Of a stretch of DNA of 64,000 bases, positions 18,682-26,781 are shown one piece after another (positions within the stretch are counted from its first letter, which is position 1; each line of letters begins with the position of its first letter). The translations under genes and the position numbers were made by a program. The notes below the pieces were generated by a model. That model ran no database searches. It saw nothing but the letters and a program-made list of their open reading frames with translations, and was not told the DNA's origin. This DNA comes from Ramlibacter pallidus (lineage in GTDB: Bacteria; Pseudomonadota; Gammaproteobacteria; Burkholderiales; Burkholderiaceae_C): assembly GCF_015070875.1 (NCBI RefSeq), contig NZ_JADDIV010000001.1, positions 1 through 64,000 on the forward strand, written 5' to 3'.

Positions 18682-19643
18682 CCGGGGACCGTGACGGCCT
18701 GCCACGCCTGCCAGACGCTGTCGACGCCGGGTGCCGGGGCGGCGTACACGCTGCGCTGGCGCGGGTGGCCGATGGGGCCGGTGCGCCACGCCGTGTCGAA
18801 GTTGTAGACCTGCACGTGGGGCAGGTCGAGCGCGACGGCGATGTGGCTCAGCCCGCTGTCCACGCCGATGGCCCCGTAGCACGTGGCCATGCGCGCGGTG
18901 AGCGCGTCCAGCGACAGGCGCGGCCAGGCCTGCGCGCGCGGGCCGAGCGCGGCGGCGATCCGTTCGCTGCGCGCGCGTTCGTCGTCGCTGCCGTGGGGCA
19001 GGCCGATGCCGTGTCCCTGCGCGACCAGGCGCCGGCCGAGTTCCACCCAGTGGGCCTCGGGCCAGCACTTGTCGGCGCGCGAGGTCCCATGCACCAGCAC
19101 GACGGTGTCCTCGCGCGTCGCGGCGGCCCGGCCGAGCCCGTAGCGCAGCGAGGCGGCGGGCACGTAGCCGAAGGCCTGCGCGCACACGTCGCGCGAGCGC
19201 TGCACCGCATGGGAGCGCGGTTCGACGGGCACGGCGACGTCCGCCACCCAGCGCGTGGGGGCCTCGTAGCTCGAGCCTTCGGTGCGGTTCGCCATCGCGT
19301 ACCGCTTGCCGCCCGGTGCCAGCCGCGCCATGCGCGCCACCAACGCGGACTTCATCAGGCCCTGCAGGTCGATCACGGCGTCGTAGTGCTCGCGGTGCAA
19401 CTCGCTGCGGAACGCCCGCCACTCGGCACGCGTGTCGCGCGCGAGCGGCGCCTTGCGCCACTTGCGCAGCTCGCAGGGGACCACCCGGCGCACCCCTTCG
19501 CAGCGCTGCGCCAGCGGCGCGAAGCCGCGCTCCACGACCCAGTCGATGCGCGCCTGCGGCAGGGCCGCGCGCAGGTCCTGCACGGCCGGCATGGCGTGCA
19601 CGACGTCGCCCAGGGAGGAGAGCTTGACGATGAGGATGTTCAA
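18678..19643 (-). CDS. waaC: LPS heptosyltransferase I
   Basis: A 321-residue GT9 enzyme that adds the first heptose to Kdo. Family features are ILIVKLSSLGDVVHAMPAV at the N-terminus, AVIDLQGLMKSAL, the donor-site HGTSRADKCWPEAHW, and GVDSGLSHIAVALD near the end. The start codon is TTG; no nearby ATG keeps the conserved N-terminus. The gene starts 33 bp after the phosphohexomutase stop and overlaps waaA (ATGA). Confidence 0.94.
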   Translation of the reverse strand: MNILIVKLSSLGDVVHAMPAVQDLRAALPQARIDWVVERGFAPLAQRCEGVRRVVPCELRKWRKAPLARDTRAEWRAFRSELHREHYDAVIDLQGLMKSALVARMARLAPGGKRYAMANRTEGSSYEAPTRWVADVAVPVEPRSHAVQRSRDVCAQAFGYVPAASLRYGLGRAAATREDTVVLVHGTSRADKCWPEAHWVELGRRLVAQGHGIGLPHGSDDERARSERIAAALGPRAQAWPRLSLDALTARMATCYGAIGVDSGLSHIAVALDLPHVQVYNFDTAWRTGPIGHPRQRSVYAAPAPGVDSVWQAWQAVTVPG

Positions 19644-19676
19644 GGCAGGCGGATTGTGCCCTGCCCGGCCGCGGCC

Positions 19677-21059
19677 CTAGTGCGCCGCCTCGCCGATCTT
19701 CGCGTCCGGCTTCACCGAGCGCAGCAGCCCCAGCATCTCGCCCTCGATGCGGTGCAGGGCCTCCTGGGTCTGGCCCTCGAAGCGCAGCACCAGCACCGGC
19801 GTCGTGTTCGACGCGCGCAGCAGGCCGAAGCCGTCCGGCCAGTCGACGCGCACGCCGTCGATGGTGGAGACCTTCGCGTCCGGGAAGTTCGCCTTCTTCA
19901 CAAGCTCCGCGACCACGCGGTGCGGTTCGCCTTCTTCGCACTTCACGTTCAGTTCGGGCGTCGAGAAGCTGGTGGGCAGGCCGTCCAGCACGGCGCTCGG
20001 GTCGGGGTGGCGCGACAGGATCTCGAGCAGGCGGCAGCCGGCATAGGTGCCGTCGTCGAAGCCGTACCAGCGTTCCTTGAAGAAGATGTGCCCGCTCATC
20101 TCGCCGCCGAGCGGTGCGTTCACCTCGCGCATCTTGGCCTTGATCAGCGAGTGCCCGGTCTTGAACATCATCGGCTGGCCGCCGGCCGCGGCGATGGCCG
20201 GGCCGAGGCGCTGCGTGCACTTCACGTCGAACAGGATGGGCGCGCCGGGCACGCGCGAGAGCACGTCCTGCGCGAACAGCATCATCTGCCGGTCCGGGTA
20301 AATGTTGTTGCCGCCCTTCGTGATGATGCCCAGGCGGTCGCCGTCGCCGTCGAAGGCCAGCCCGAGGTCGGCACCGGTCTCCTTCAGCTTGGCGATCAGG
20401 TCGCGCAGGTTCTCGGGCTTGCTCGGGTCGGGATGGTGGTTGGGGAAGTTGCCGTCGACCTCGGAGAACAGCTCGATCACCTCGCAGCCGATGGCGCGGA
20501 AGATGCCCGGCGCCGAGGCACCGGCGATGCCGTTGCCGCTGTCCACCACGATCTTCAGCGGCCGCGCCAGCTTTATGTCGCCGACGATGCGGTCGCGGTA
20601 CGGCGCCAGGATGTTGACGTTGCGCACCGTGCCGGGCTGGGCGGCGCGTTCGCCGCCGCCTGCTTCCATGGTCTTGCGCAGGGCCTGGATCTCGTCGCCG
20701 TAGATGGCGCGGCCGGCCAGCACCATCTTGAAGCCGTTGTAGTCCTTCGGGTTGTGGCTGCCGGTCACCTGGATGCCGCTGCTGGCGAGCGTGCTGGCGG
20801 CGAAGTAGAGCATCGGCGTCGTCACCATGCCGACGTCGATCACGTCGACGCCGCTGGCGACCAGGCCGCGCACGAGCGCCGCGCTGAGCGCAGGGCCGCT
20901 GAGGCGGCCGTCGCGGCCGACGGCGACGGTGGTCTCGCCCTCCTTGCGGGCGGCGAGGCCGAAGGCGCGGCCGAGCGCTTCGGCGACTTCCTCGTCGAGG
21001 GTGGCGGGCACGATGCCGCGGACATCGTAGGCCTTGAAGATCGTGGGGCTGAGCTGCAT
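19677..21059 (-). CDS. Phosphomannomutase/phosphoglucomutase
   Basis: A 460-residue AlgC-type phosphohexomutase that interconverts hexose 1- and 6-phosphates for LPS, exopolysaccharide or nucleotide sugars. Domain markers in order: IFKAYDVRG at the N-terminus, phosphoserine loop VTGSHNPKDYNGFKM, metal loop AFDGDGDRLG, sugar loop GGEMSGHIFF, and phosphate-binding RASNTTPVLVLRFEG. It heads the waaC-waaA run, which fits a role in LPS core sugars. Confidence 0.94.
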   Translation of the reverse strand: MQLSPTIFKAYDVRGIVPATLDEEVAEALGRAFGLAARKEGETTVAVGRDGRLSGPALSAALVRGLVASGVDVIDVGMVTTPMLYFAASTLASSGIQVTGSHNPKDYNGFKMVLAGRAIYGDEIQALRKTMEAGGGERAAQPGTVRNVNILAPYRDRIVGDIKLARPLKIVVDSGNGIAGASAPGIFRAIGCEVIELFSEVDGNFPNHHPDPSKPENLRDLIAKLKETGADLGLAFDGDGDRLGIITKGGNNIYPDRQMMLFAQDVLSRVPGAPILFDVKCTQRLGPAIAAAGGQPMMFKTGHSLIKAKMREVNAPLGGEMSGHIFFKERWYGFDDGTYAGCRLLEILSRHPDPSAVLDGLPTSFSTPELNVKCEEGEPHRVVAELVKKANFPDAKVSTIDGVRVDWPDGFGLLRASNTTPVLVLRFEGQTQEALHRIEGEMLGLLRSVKPDAKIGEAAH

Positions 21060-21168
21060 GGTCGTGTTCTTTTGATGCCTGGGTGCCCGATCGATTCTAG
21101 GGCGCGGTGCGCGAGGAACATGTCCGAAAACGGCTAGTCCTGCATGGGTCGCTGCGTATCATGGCCGC

Positions 21169-22650
21169 ATGAGTCCTGCTGATCCGCCGCTGAGCCCCGA
21201 CGCGTGCTACCTCGCGCTGAAAGCGCGGGACGCCCGTTTCGACGGCAGCTTCTTCACCGGCGTGACCAGCACCGGCATCTACTGCCGGCCGGTCTGCAAG
21301 GTGCGCACGCCGCGGCGCGAGAACTGCCGCTTCTTCGCCCACGCGGCGCAGGCCGAAGGCGCGGGCTTCCGTCCGTGCCTGCGCTGCCGTCCCGAGCTGG
21401 CGCCCCAGGCGTTGCGCTGGTCGCTGCAGGACGCCAGCGCGGTGCTGGCCCAGCAGGCGGCCCGCATGCTCGACGAGCCCGAGGCCTGGGGTGACGCGGC
21501 GCCTTCCGTGGACCTGCTGGCGCAGCGCCTCGGCGTGAGCGACCGCCACCTGCGCCGCATCTTCGAAGCGCAGCTGGGCGTGTCGCCGCTGCAGTACCTG
21601 CAGACGCGCCGGCTCCTGAGCGCCAAGCAACTGCTGGCCGACACGCAGCTGCCGGTGACCGAGATCGCCCTGGCCAGCGGCTTCGGCAGCGTGCGCCGCT
21701 TCAACGCGGCCTTCACCGCGCACTACGGCCTGAGCCCCAGTGCCTTGCGCCGCGCGGGGCGCGGTACCGACGGCGGCTGCGAAGTGCGGCTGGGCTGGCG
21801 GCCGCCGTATGACGTCGCGGCGATGCTCGGCTTCTTCCGCACCCGCGCGATCGAAGGACTCGAAGCCGTCGGTGACCACCAGCTGGCACGCACCCTGGCG
21901 ATCGACACCGGCGGCACCCGGCATGCGGGTTGGCTCACGGCCCGCTTCGACGAGGCGCAATGCCAGGTGGTGCTGCACGTCAGCGATTCGCTGCACGGCG
22001 TGCTGCCGCTGGTGATCCGGCGCGTGCGCGCCGCCTTCGACCTCGACGCCGATCCGCATGCGATCAACGCACGGCTGCACGGCAGCTTCCCGCTGGGCGA
22101 CGGCCTGCGCGTGCCGGGCGCGCTGAGCGGCTACGAGCTCGCGGTGCGGGCGGTGCTCGGCCAGCAGATCACCGTGGCCGCGGCCCGCACGCTGGCGCAG
22201 CGGCTGGTGCACCGCTTCGGCGAACCCCTGGCGACGCCCGACCCGGCGCTGCGTTTCCTGTTCCCGGCCCCCGAGGTGCTGGCCGCGGCGGAAGGCGATG
22301 CGCTGGGCCAGCTGGGCATCGTGCGCCAGCGGCAGGCCGCGATCGTCGCCATCGCCCGCGCCGTGTCCGAAGGCCGCATCGGGCTGCATCCTGGCGCCGA
22401 CGTCGTCGCCACGACGGACGCGCTCAAGGAACTGCCCGGCATCGGCGACTGGACGGCGCAATACATCGCGATGCGCGCCCTGCGCTGGCCCGATGCCTTT
22501 CCCGCCGGCGACGTCGCCCTGCACAAGGCGATGGGCGTGCAGCAAAGCCGGCAGCCCGCGCGCGAAGCCGAGGCGGCCTCGCAGGCCTGGAAACCCTGGC
22601 GCTCCTACGCGGTCATCCGCGCATGGAGCGCCCTCTCCCAAGGAGGATGA
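21169..22650 (+). CDS. Ada-type regulator fused to AlkA 3-methyladenine DNA glycosylase
   Basis: A 493-residue fusion. Residues 1-85 are the Ada zinc domain with Cys39, Cys43, Cys70 and Cys73; Cys39 is equivalent to the methylphosphotriester acceptor. Residues about 105-200 are an AraC helix-turn-helix ([21 protein letters not shown]). The rest is AlkA: an N-terminal AlkA_N domain, helix-hairpin-helix [17 protein letters not shown] (422-438) and catalytic Asp448 in PAGDVALHK. It can both sense methylated DNA and excise alkylated bases. The guanine methyltransferase part of E. coli Ada is supplied by the next gene. Confidence 0.94.
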   Translation: MSPADPPLSPDACYLALKARDARFDGSFFTGVTSTGIYCRPVCKVRTPRRENCRFFAHAAQAEGAGFRPCLRCRPELAPQALRWSLQDASAVLAQQAARMLDEPEAWGDAAPSVDLLAQRLGVSDRHLRRIFEAQLGVSPLQYLQTRRLLSAKQLLADTQLPVTEIALASGFGSVRRFNAAFTAHYGLSPSALRRAGRGTDGGCEVRLGWRPPYDVAAMLGFFRTRAIEGLEAVGDHQLARTLAIDTGGTRHAGWLTARFDEAQCQVVLHVSDSLHGVLPLVIRRVRAAFDLDADPHAINARLHGSFPLGDGLRVPGALSGYELAVRAVLGQQITVAAARTLAQRLVHRFGEPLATPDPALRFLFPAPEVLAAAEGDALGQLGIVRQRQAAIVAIARAVSEGRIGLHPGADVVATTDALKELPGIGDWTAQYIAMRALRWPDAFPAGDVALHKAMGVQQSRQPAREAEAASQAWKPWRSYAVIRAWSALSQGG

Positions 22651-22651
22651 A

Positions 22652-23146
22652 ATGAACCGCAACGCCGTGCGTGCATGCACGCACTACGAGAGCCCGCTCG
22701 GGCGGATGCTGCTGGCCGCGACCGACCGCGGGCTGGCCGGCCTCTGGTTCGTCGGCCAGCGCCATGGGCCCGACGCGAGCGCATGGCCCGAGGACGCCCG
22801 CCACCCTCTGCTGCAGCAAGGCATCGCGCAGCTCGAGGAGTACTTCGCCGGCCGGCGCACGCGCTTCGACCTGCCGCTGGACCTGCAGGGCACGCCCTTC
22901 CAGCAAAGCGTCTGGACGGCGCTGCTCGCGATCCCGCCGGGCGGGACCACCAGCTATGCCCAACTGGGCCGGCAGCTCGGACGCCCGCAGGCCGCCCGTG
23001 CCATCGGCGCGGCGGTCGGCCGCAACCCGGTGAGCATCGTCGTGCCTTGCCACCGCGTGCTGGGCACGGGCGGCGGGCTCACGGGTTACGCCGGCGGGCT
23101 GGAGCGCAAGACGGCGCTGCTGCGGCTGGAAGGCGCATTGATGTGA
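22652..23146 (+). CDS. ogt: Methylated-DNA-[protein]-cysteine S-methyltransferase
   Basis: A 164-residue suicide repair protein that takes the methyl group from O6-methylguanine onto Cys133 in the motif [10 protein letters not shown]. The helix segment [22 protein letters not shown] is also typical. A strong AAGGAGG site (22640-22646) inside the 3' end of the Ada/AlkA gene and a 1-bp intergenic gap show coupling, so both are probably induced together by alkylation damage. Confidence 0.95.
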   Translation: MNRNAVRACTHYESPLGRMLLAATDRGLAGLWFVGQRHGPDASAWPEDARHPLLQQGIAQLEEYFAGRRTRFDLPLDLQGTPFQQSVWTALLAIPPGGTTSYAQLGRQLGRPQAARAIGAAVGRNPVSIVVPCHRVLGTGGGLTGYAGGLERKTALLRLEGALM

Positions 23147-23224
23147 AGCCGGCATCAATCCGGCCCCTAACTTTCATCGGCAGCGAAATGGCGCGCCCGC
23201 GTTTCCCTGCACACTAGCCGCGCC

Positions 23225-24121
23225 ATGCCCTTCGCCTCCATCGTCGACTTCATCGCGCTCGCCGCCATCTGGGGCGCGTCCTTCATGTTCATGCGCTTCG
23301 CGGTGGGGGACTTCGGCGTGCTCGGCACCGCCGCCGCTCGCGTCGCGGTCGCCTCCGCCTTCCTGCTGCCGCTGATGCTGGTGAAGGGCCACGCGGCCAC
23401 CTTCCGCCGCGAATGGTGGAAGGTGATGGGGGTCGGCCTGCTGAATTCGGCGCTGCCCTTCCTGCTGTTCGCCTTCGCCGTGGTGTCGATCACGACGGGC
23501 CTCGCCTCCATCCTGAACGCGACCGCGCCCCTGTTCGGCGCGCTCGTCGCCTGGATCTGGCTGAAGGACCGCCCGACCGGCTCCCGCGTGCTGGGCCTGT
23601 TCGTCGGCTTCGCCGGCGTCGCGATGCTGGCATGGGACAAGGCGACCTTCCGCCCGGACGCCAGCGGCGTCGCACCCGCGTGGGCGATCCTTGCCTGCCT
23701 GCTGGCCTGCGTCTGCTACGGGCTCGCCGCCAGCGCGACCAAGCGCTACCTCACCGGCCTGCCCCCGCTGGTGACGGCCAGCGGCAGCCAGGCCGGCGCC
23801 ACCGTCGGCCTGGGGCTGCTGATGCCGTGGTTCCTGCCGCAGCAGATGCCGGGCACGCAGGCCTGGGCCGCCGCGATCGTGCTGGGCGTGCTGTGCACCG
23901 GCGTCGCCTACATCCTGTACTTCCGCTTGATCGAGAACGCCGGCCCCGCGCGGGCGCTGGCCGTCACCTTCGTGATCCCGGTGTTCGCGGTGCTGTACGG
24001 GGTGCTGTTCCTCGGCGAACGCGTCACCGCGTGGATGGTGCTGTGCGGCGCGGTGATCGTGCTCGGCACGGCCCTGTCGACGGGCCTGCTGAAGCTGCCG
24101 GCGCGCAGGGCGCCGGCATGA
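23225..24121 (+). CDS. EamA/DMT-family transporter
   Basis: A 298-residue inner-membrane protein with ten predicted helices in two EamA repeats. The first repeat opens with FIALAAIWGASFMFMRFAVG and ends SITTGLASILNATAPLFGAL; the second ends ENAGPARALAVTFVIPVFAVLYG and LGERVTAWM. Members export amino acids or other small metabolites; the cargo is not predictable. The stop overlaps the ATG of a tiny basic protein (ATGA). Confidence 0.88.
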   Translation: MPFASIVDFIALAAIWGASFMFMRFAVGDFGVLGTAAARVAVASAFLLPLMLVKGHAATFRREWWKVMGVGLLNSALPFLLFAFAVVSITTGLASILNATAPLFGALVAWIWLKDRPTGSRVLGLFVGFAGVAMLAWDKATFRPDASGVAPAWAILACLLACVCYGLAASATKRYLTGLPPLVTASGSQAGATVGLGLLMPWFLPQQMPGTQAWAAAIVLGVLCTGVAYILYFRLIENAGPARALAVTFVIPVFAVLYGVLFLGERVTAWMVLCGAVIVLGTALSTGLLKLPARRAPA

Positions 24122-24282
24122 ACTCGGCGCGCAAGATCAAGCTGCGGGTCACCGCGCCCAAGCCCCGCAATCCGCTCGTGGCGGCCGCCGCGCAGCGCAA
24201 GGCGGGCTCGCATCGCAAGTCGCGCGCGTCCGAACGGCAGCAGGAAAAGGCGCTGCTGAAGAAGCAGCTGAAGGAGATCTAG
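24118..24282 (+). CDS. Small basic conserved-type protein, 54 aa
   Basis: A 54-residue, lysine- and arginine-rich protein (KIKLRVTAPKPRNPLVAAAA early, RKSRASERQQEKALLKKQL late) with no membrane segment. The PKPRNPLVAAA start recalls a small family of unknown function in betaproteobacteria; that is recollection, not a search. Start overlaps the EamA stop (ATGA). Its TAG shares CTAG with the opposing gene's TAG. The charge suggests nucleic acid binding, with no direct evidence. Confidence 0.7.
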   Translation: MNSARKIKLRVTAPKPRNPLVAAAAQRKAGSHRKSRASERQQEKALLKKQLKEI

Positions 24283-24650
24283 AAGCGCGGCAGGTCGCTC
24301 AGGCGCCGGCCGGGCCTTTCCTCGGCGAGGGCGAGCGTCTCGCTGCCTTCCGGCAGCACGTCGACCTGCACCTGCGGCCCCCTCTCCAGGGTGCCGCGTT
24401 CGGTCTGGAAGAGCGTGACCACGGTGTCGCCCTCGACCAGGCGGTCCACCACTTCGACCAGGCGCGTGGGCGCCGGCCGCAGGTCCCAGTGCTGCAGGCC
24501 CGGATCGACCATGCCCATCATCACCTCGGTGACCTGGTGGCCTTCCATGCGCACGGCGGTGATGCCATAGAGCACGGCCGGCAACGGCGCATGCGCGAGG
24601 GCGGCGAGCTGCGCGGACGTGCGCGTGGACTCCATCGATTTCTCAACCAT
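24279..24650 (-). CDS. Hypothetical protein, about 123 aa
   Basis: I do not recognise this protein. It has no signal peptide or membrane helix. The mid part PAVLYGITAVRMEGHQVTEVMMG and DTVVTLFQTERGTLERGPQVQVDVLPEG look like a small beta-rich domain. The start is uncertain: ATG 24650 (MVEKSMEST), ATG 24635 (MESTRTSAQ, with GAGAA four bases upstream) and GTG 24668 are all possible. It is convergent with the small basic gene, sharing CTAG. Confidence 0.65.
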   Translation of the reverse strand: MVEKSMESTRTSAQLAALAHAPLPAVLYGITAVRMEGHQVTEVMMGMVDPGLQHWDLRPAPTRLVEVVDRLVEGDTVVTLFQTERGTLERGPQVQVDVLPEGSETLALAEERPGRRLSDLPRF

Positions 24651-24751
24651 GCGGCACATTGTGTGCACCCACTCATTCCCGGCGATAAGGAGACTGCGTG
24701 TCCGGGCGTGGGAGAGTGCCTACCGTCGCGCCGTACACTGGCGCCTTCCCG

Positions 24752-25507
24752 ATGCCAGCCGCCATCCCCACCACCCCATTCGGCCCCCTGCTCACGCGGG
24801 CCCACGCCCGGCGCCTGCGCGACATCTACCGGTCCGCCGGCTGGCCCAGCCAGGACCCGCTGGAGATCGACCTGGTCGCCGCCGGCCTGCTGGAGCGGGT
24901 GCGGTCGCCCCTCGGGCACGAGACCCTGCGCGTCACCGACCCGGGCGTGCAGTGGCTCGCCACCGTGCTCGCACGCAACCGCGCGGCGCTCTCCGCCCAC
25001 GAGGCGCTGGTGCAGCGGGTGGCGCAGGAGATGGCGCGCGGCGGGCGGCTGGCGTGGACCGGCCTGAGCCTGCGCGCACAGGTGCCCACGGGCGAATCCG
25101 CGAAGCCGCTGCGCTGGTGCATCGCGCGTCCGGACGTCTTCTCGATCCGCCACACCTCGGTGGAAAGCTACGTCGAGCCGATCGTCCACGAGATCAAGGT
25201 GCGGCGCGCCGACCTGCTGGCCGACCTGCGGCAGGAAGCCAAGCGCGCCGCCTACCGCGATCTCGGCGAGTGCTGGTACGTGCTGGGGACCGATGCACGG
25301 GGACGCGAGATCGCCGCACCGGACGAGGTGCCGGGCGAATGCGGGGTGCTGGTGGCGCAGAAGGAAGGCCGCCTCTCGGTGGCCCGGCCCGCGGTGCGTC
25401 CGGCGCGCGCCGGGCTGCCGTTCGGCGTCTGGATGGCTCTCGCCAAGGCGACCCCGGTGCCGAGCGCGGACGACGACGCGCAAGGCCTGCTGGACGCCGC
25501 GAACTAG
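24752..25507 (+). CDS. Hypothetical protein with a PD-(D/E)XK nuclease-like core
   Basis: A 251-residue protein of no named family that I can assign. Residues about 10-65 look like a winged helix (AGLLERVRSPLGHETLRVTDPGV). The centre has P127-D128 in ARPDVFSIR and E147-x-K149 in HEIKVRRADLLADLRQEAKR, then GECWYVLGTD. Spacing and context match PD-(D/E)XK folds such as MmcB-type DNA repair proteins. ATG 24752 is preferred over an upstream 18-residue extension because PFGPLLTRAHARRL follows directly. Nuclease function is inference. Confidence 0.7.
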   Translation: MPAAIPTTPFGPLLTRAHARRLRDIYRSAGWPSQDPLEIDLVAAGLLERVRSPLGHETLRVTDPGVQWLATVLARNRAALSAHEALVQRVAQEMARGGRLAWTGLSLRAQVPTGESAKPLRWCIARPDVFSIRHTSVESYVEPIVHEIKVRRADLLADLRQEAKRAAYRDLGECWYVLGTDARGREIAAPDEVPGECGVLVAQKEGRLSVARPAVRPARAGLPFGVWMALAKATPVPSADDDAQGLLDAAN

Positions 25508-25532
25508 GCGCCCGCGCGCCGCAGGCGTGTGT

Positions 25533-25676
25533 TCATTGCCGGGGATGCTCCGGCTCGCCCTGCTCCGGATCCTTCACGCGACCCTTTTCGGGGTCGGTCG
25601 CCGGCGCGGCCGGTTCCGGATTCGCCGGCTTGGGGTCCGCCGGCGCCGGGCTGGGTGCCGGTGCGGTCCCGCTCAT
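25533..25676 (-). CDS. Small proline-rich protein, 47 aa
   Basis: A 47-residue protein of low complexity, opening MSGTAPAPSPAPADPKPANP and ending DPEQGEPEHPRQ, almost certainly disordered. Support for it being a gene: its ATG overlaps the stop of the preceding 58-residue gene as ATGA, and it is the last member of a tight run of four small minus-strand genes. No homologue is recognised. It is acidic to neutral and soluble. Confidence 0.55.
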   Translation of the reverse strand: MSGTAPAPSPAPADPKPANPEPAAPATDPEKGRVKDPEQGEPEHPRQ

Positions 25677-25849
25677 TCGCGCTCGGGGCTGCGGGCCGGC
25701 CGCTCTTCGCGCGCTGGGACGCGTTCGTTGTTGCGGGCGTTGCCGCGGGCTTCGGTGGGGATGTCGTCCTCCGGCACGAAGGTCGGCTCCTCCCGTTCGA
25801 GGCCGGGCGTGGGCGGCGTGATGCCGCGCGGGGTGCGGATGAAGGGCAT
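25673..25849 (-). CDS. Small Glu/Arg/Pro-rich protein, 58 aa
   Basis: A 58-residue protein beginning MPFIRTPRGITPPTPGLERE, then EEPTFVPEDDIPTEARGNAR and a charged tail ending ARSPERE. An AGGA ribosome site sits 6-7 bases before the ATG. The stop overlaps the next gene's start (ATGA). The MPFIRTPRG...PPTPGLEREEP opening is the least repetitive part and the best handle for a homology search. Confidence 0.6.
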   Translation of the reverse strand: MPFIRTPRGITPPTPGLEREEPTFVPEDDIPTEARGNARNNERVPAREERPARSPERE

Positions 25850-25875
25850 GGGGATTCCTGGGATATCGGTCCGGT

Positions 25876-26046
25876 TCAGATCGCCGGGCGTGGCACGCCG
25901 GGATCCTCGGGTTCCGCCTGCGGCAAGGCCTGGCCGAACTCCGGCTCGATCGGCAACTGCGTCGGGTTGGGCGCGGGCGTGTCCGTGCCGGGCGGGAAAG
26001 GTTCGGGTTCGACCGGCTGGTGACCCGGCGTGTGGGCGGTGTTCAT
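25876..26046 (-). CDS. Small Pro/Glu-rich protein, 56 aa
   Basis: A 56-residue protein starting MNTAHTPGHQPVEPEPFPPG and ending DPGVPRPAI. Pro plus Glu make up over a third of the residues. The ATG follows the previous stop by one base (TGA-G-ATG), which is typical of re-initiation and argues for translation. No signal peptide, membrane helix or known domain. 26 bp separate it from the next gene. Confidence 0.55.
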   Translation of the reverse strand: MNTAHTPGHQPVEPEPFPPGTDTPAPNPTQLPIEPEFGQALPQAEPEDPGVPRPAI

Positions 26047-26047
26047 C

Positions 26048-26212
26048 TCAGAAGGGGCTCTTGGCGCCCAGGGAGGGTTCGACCGGCCGCGCCCGCGCAG
26101 GCTGTGGCTGCACCGGCGCCGTGGCCTGGGCGGGCGGGGAGAAGCCGTCGTCCAGGCTGTCGAGCAGCGGCTCGGATGGACGCAGGCTGGGATCGATGTC
26201 GTCTGGGTGCAT
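26048..26212 (-). CDS. Small disordered protein, 54 aa, first of the cluster
   Basis: A 54-residue protein starting MHPDDIDPSLRPSEPLLDSL and ending EPSLGAKSPF. A GGAGG ribosome site is placed six bases before the ATG. The N-terminal half (DDIDPSLRPSEPLLDSLDDG) has an amphipathic, acidic character and could fold on binding a partner. It leads the run of four short genes and follows the 124-residue gene after 94 bp. Confidence 0.6.
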   Translation of the reverse strand: MHPDDIDPSLRPSEPLLDSLDDGFSPPAQATAPVQPQPARARPVEPSLGAKSPF

Positions 26213-26273
26213 GGGCGGCCTCCGTAGGCTGGATCGTGCCGCGCCGCACGGCCGCCGGGACCCGGCGGGCAGA

Positions 26274-26295
26274 CCCTGCGGCTGTAGTCGCAGGG
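26274..26295. other. Hairpin between the 124-aa gene and the small-gene cluster
   Basis: CCCTGCG (26274-26280) and CGCAGGG (26289-26295) form a perfect 7-bp stem with an 8-base loop, 11 bp downstream of the 124-aa gene stop on the minus strand. No U-tract follows, so it may be an attenuator or RNA-processing site rather than a terminator. Confidence 0.45.
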
Positions 26296-26306
26296 CTCGC
26301 GCAGGG

Positions 26307-26681
26307 TCAGTGCTTTTCCTCGGCCTGGCGTTGCAGCTCGCGCCGGGCGACGCTGCTCGGCTCGTGCGTGAAGGGCAGCCGCGGCAGGCCGATCAGCGCC
26401 TGCAGGCGCGCATGGGCGCGGTCCATGTCGGCGCCGATCATGGCCAGGCCGACCTCGTTGGAGGGCTCGTTCTGCGCCACGTCCAGGTAGGCATTGCGCA
26501 GGCGCTGGTAGTCCGCGTCGGCGCGGGCCACCTCTTCCTGCAGCGCGAGCACCTTGGCGTACTCGGCCCGGCTGTAGCGCGCGCTCGTACCCGCCGTCGC
26601 CGGACCGCGGCTGGGCGCTGCGGACTTCTCCATTGCGTTCGCCCGTGCGTGCGGGCCGTTCCTGGTGCTCATGCGGGCCAT
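26307..26681 (-). CDS. Hypothetical helical protein, up to 124 aa
   Basis: I do not recognise a family. Residues about 35-105 form a likely helical or coiled-coil region (SRAEYAKVLALQEEVARADA, then DYQRLRNAYLDVAQNEP and DMDRAHARLQALIG). The N-terminus is Ser/Ala-rich and probably disordered. The start is unclear: ATG 26681, ATG 26672 (MSTRNG) and ATG 26633 (MEKSAAPS) are possible and none has a strong ribosome site. It may head the small-gene cluster downstream. Confidence 0.6.
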   Translation of the reverse strand: MARMSTRNGPHARANAMEKSAAPSRGPATAGTSARYSRAEYAKVLALQEEVARADADYQRLRNAYLDVAQNEPSNEVGLAMIGADMDRAHARLQALIGLPRLPFTHEPSSVARRELQRQAEEKH

Positions 26682-26781
26682 GCTAGGAATTAGCGCACGG
26701 TAAAGCTGTAGGACGGGACGCCACGCGCCCGCAGTCCACGGGACGGCACGTGCGGTTTTCCCGCACTGCCGCCAATGGCGA

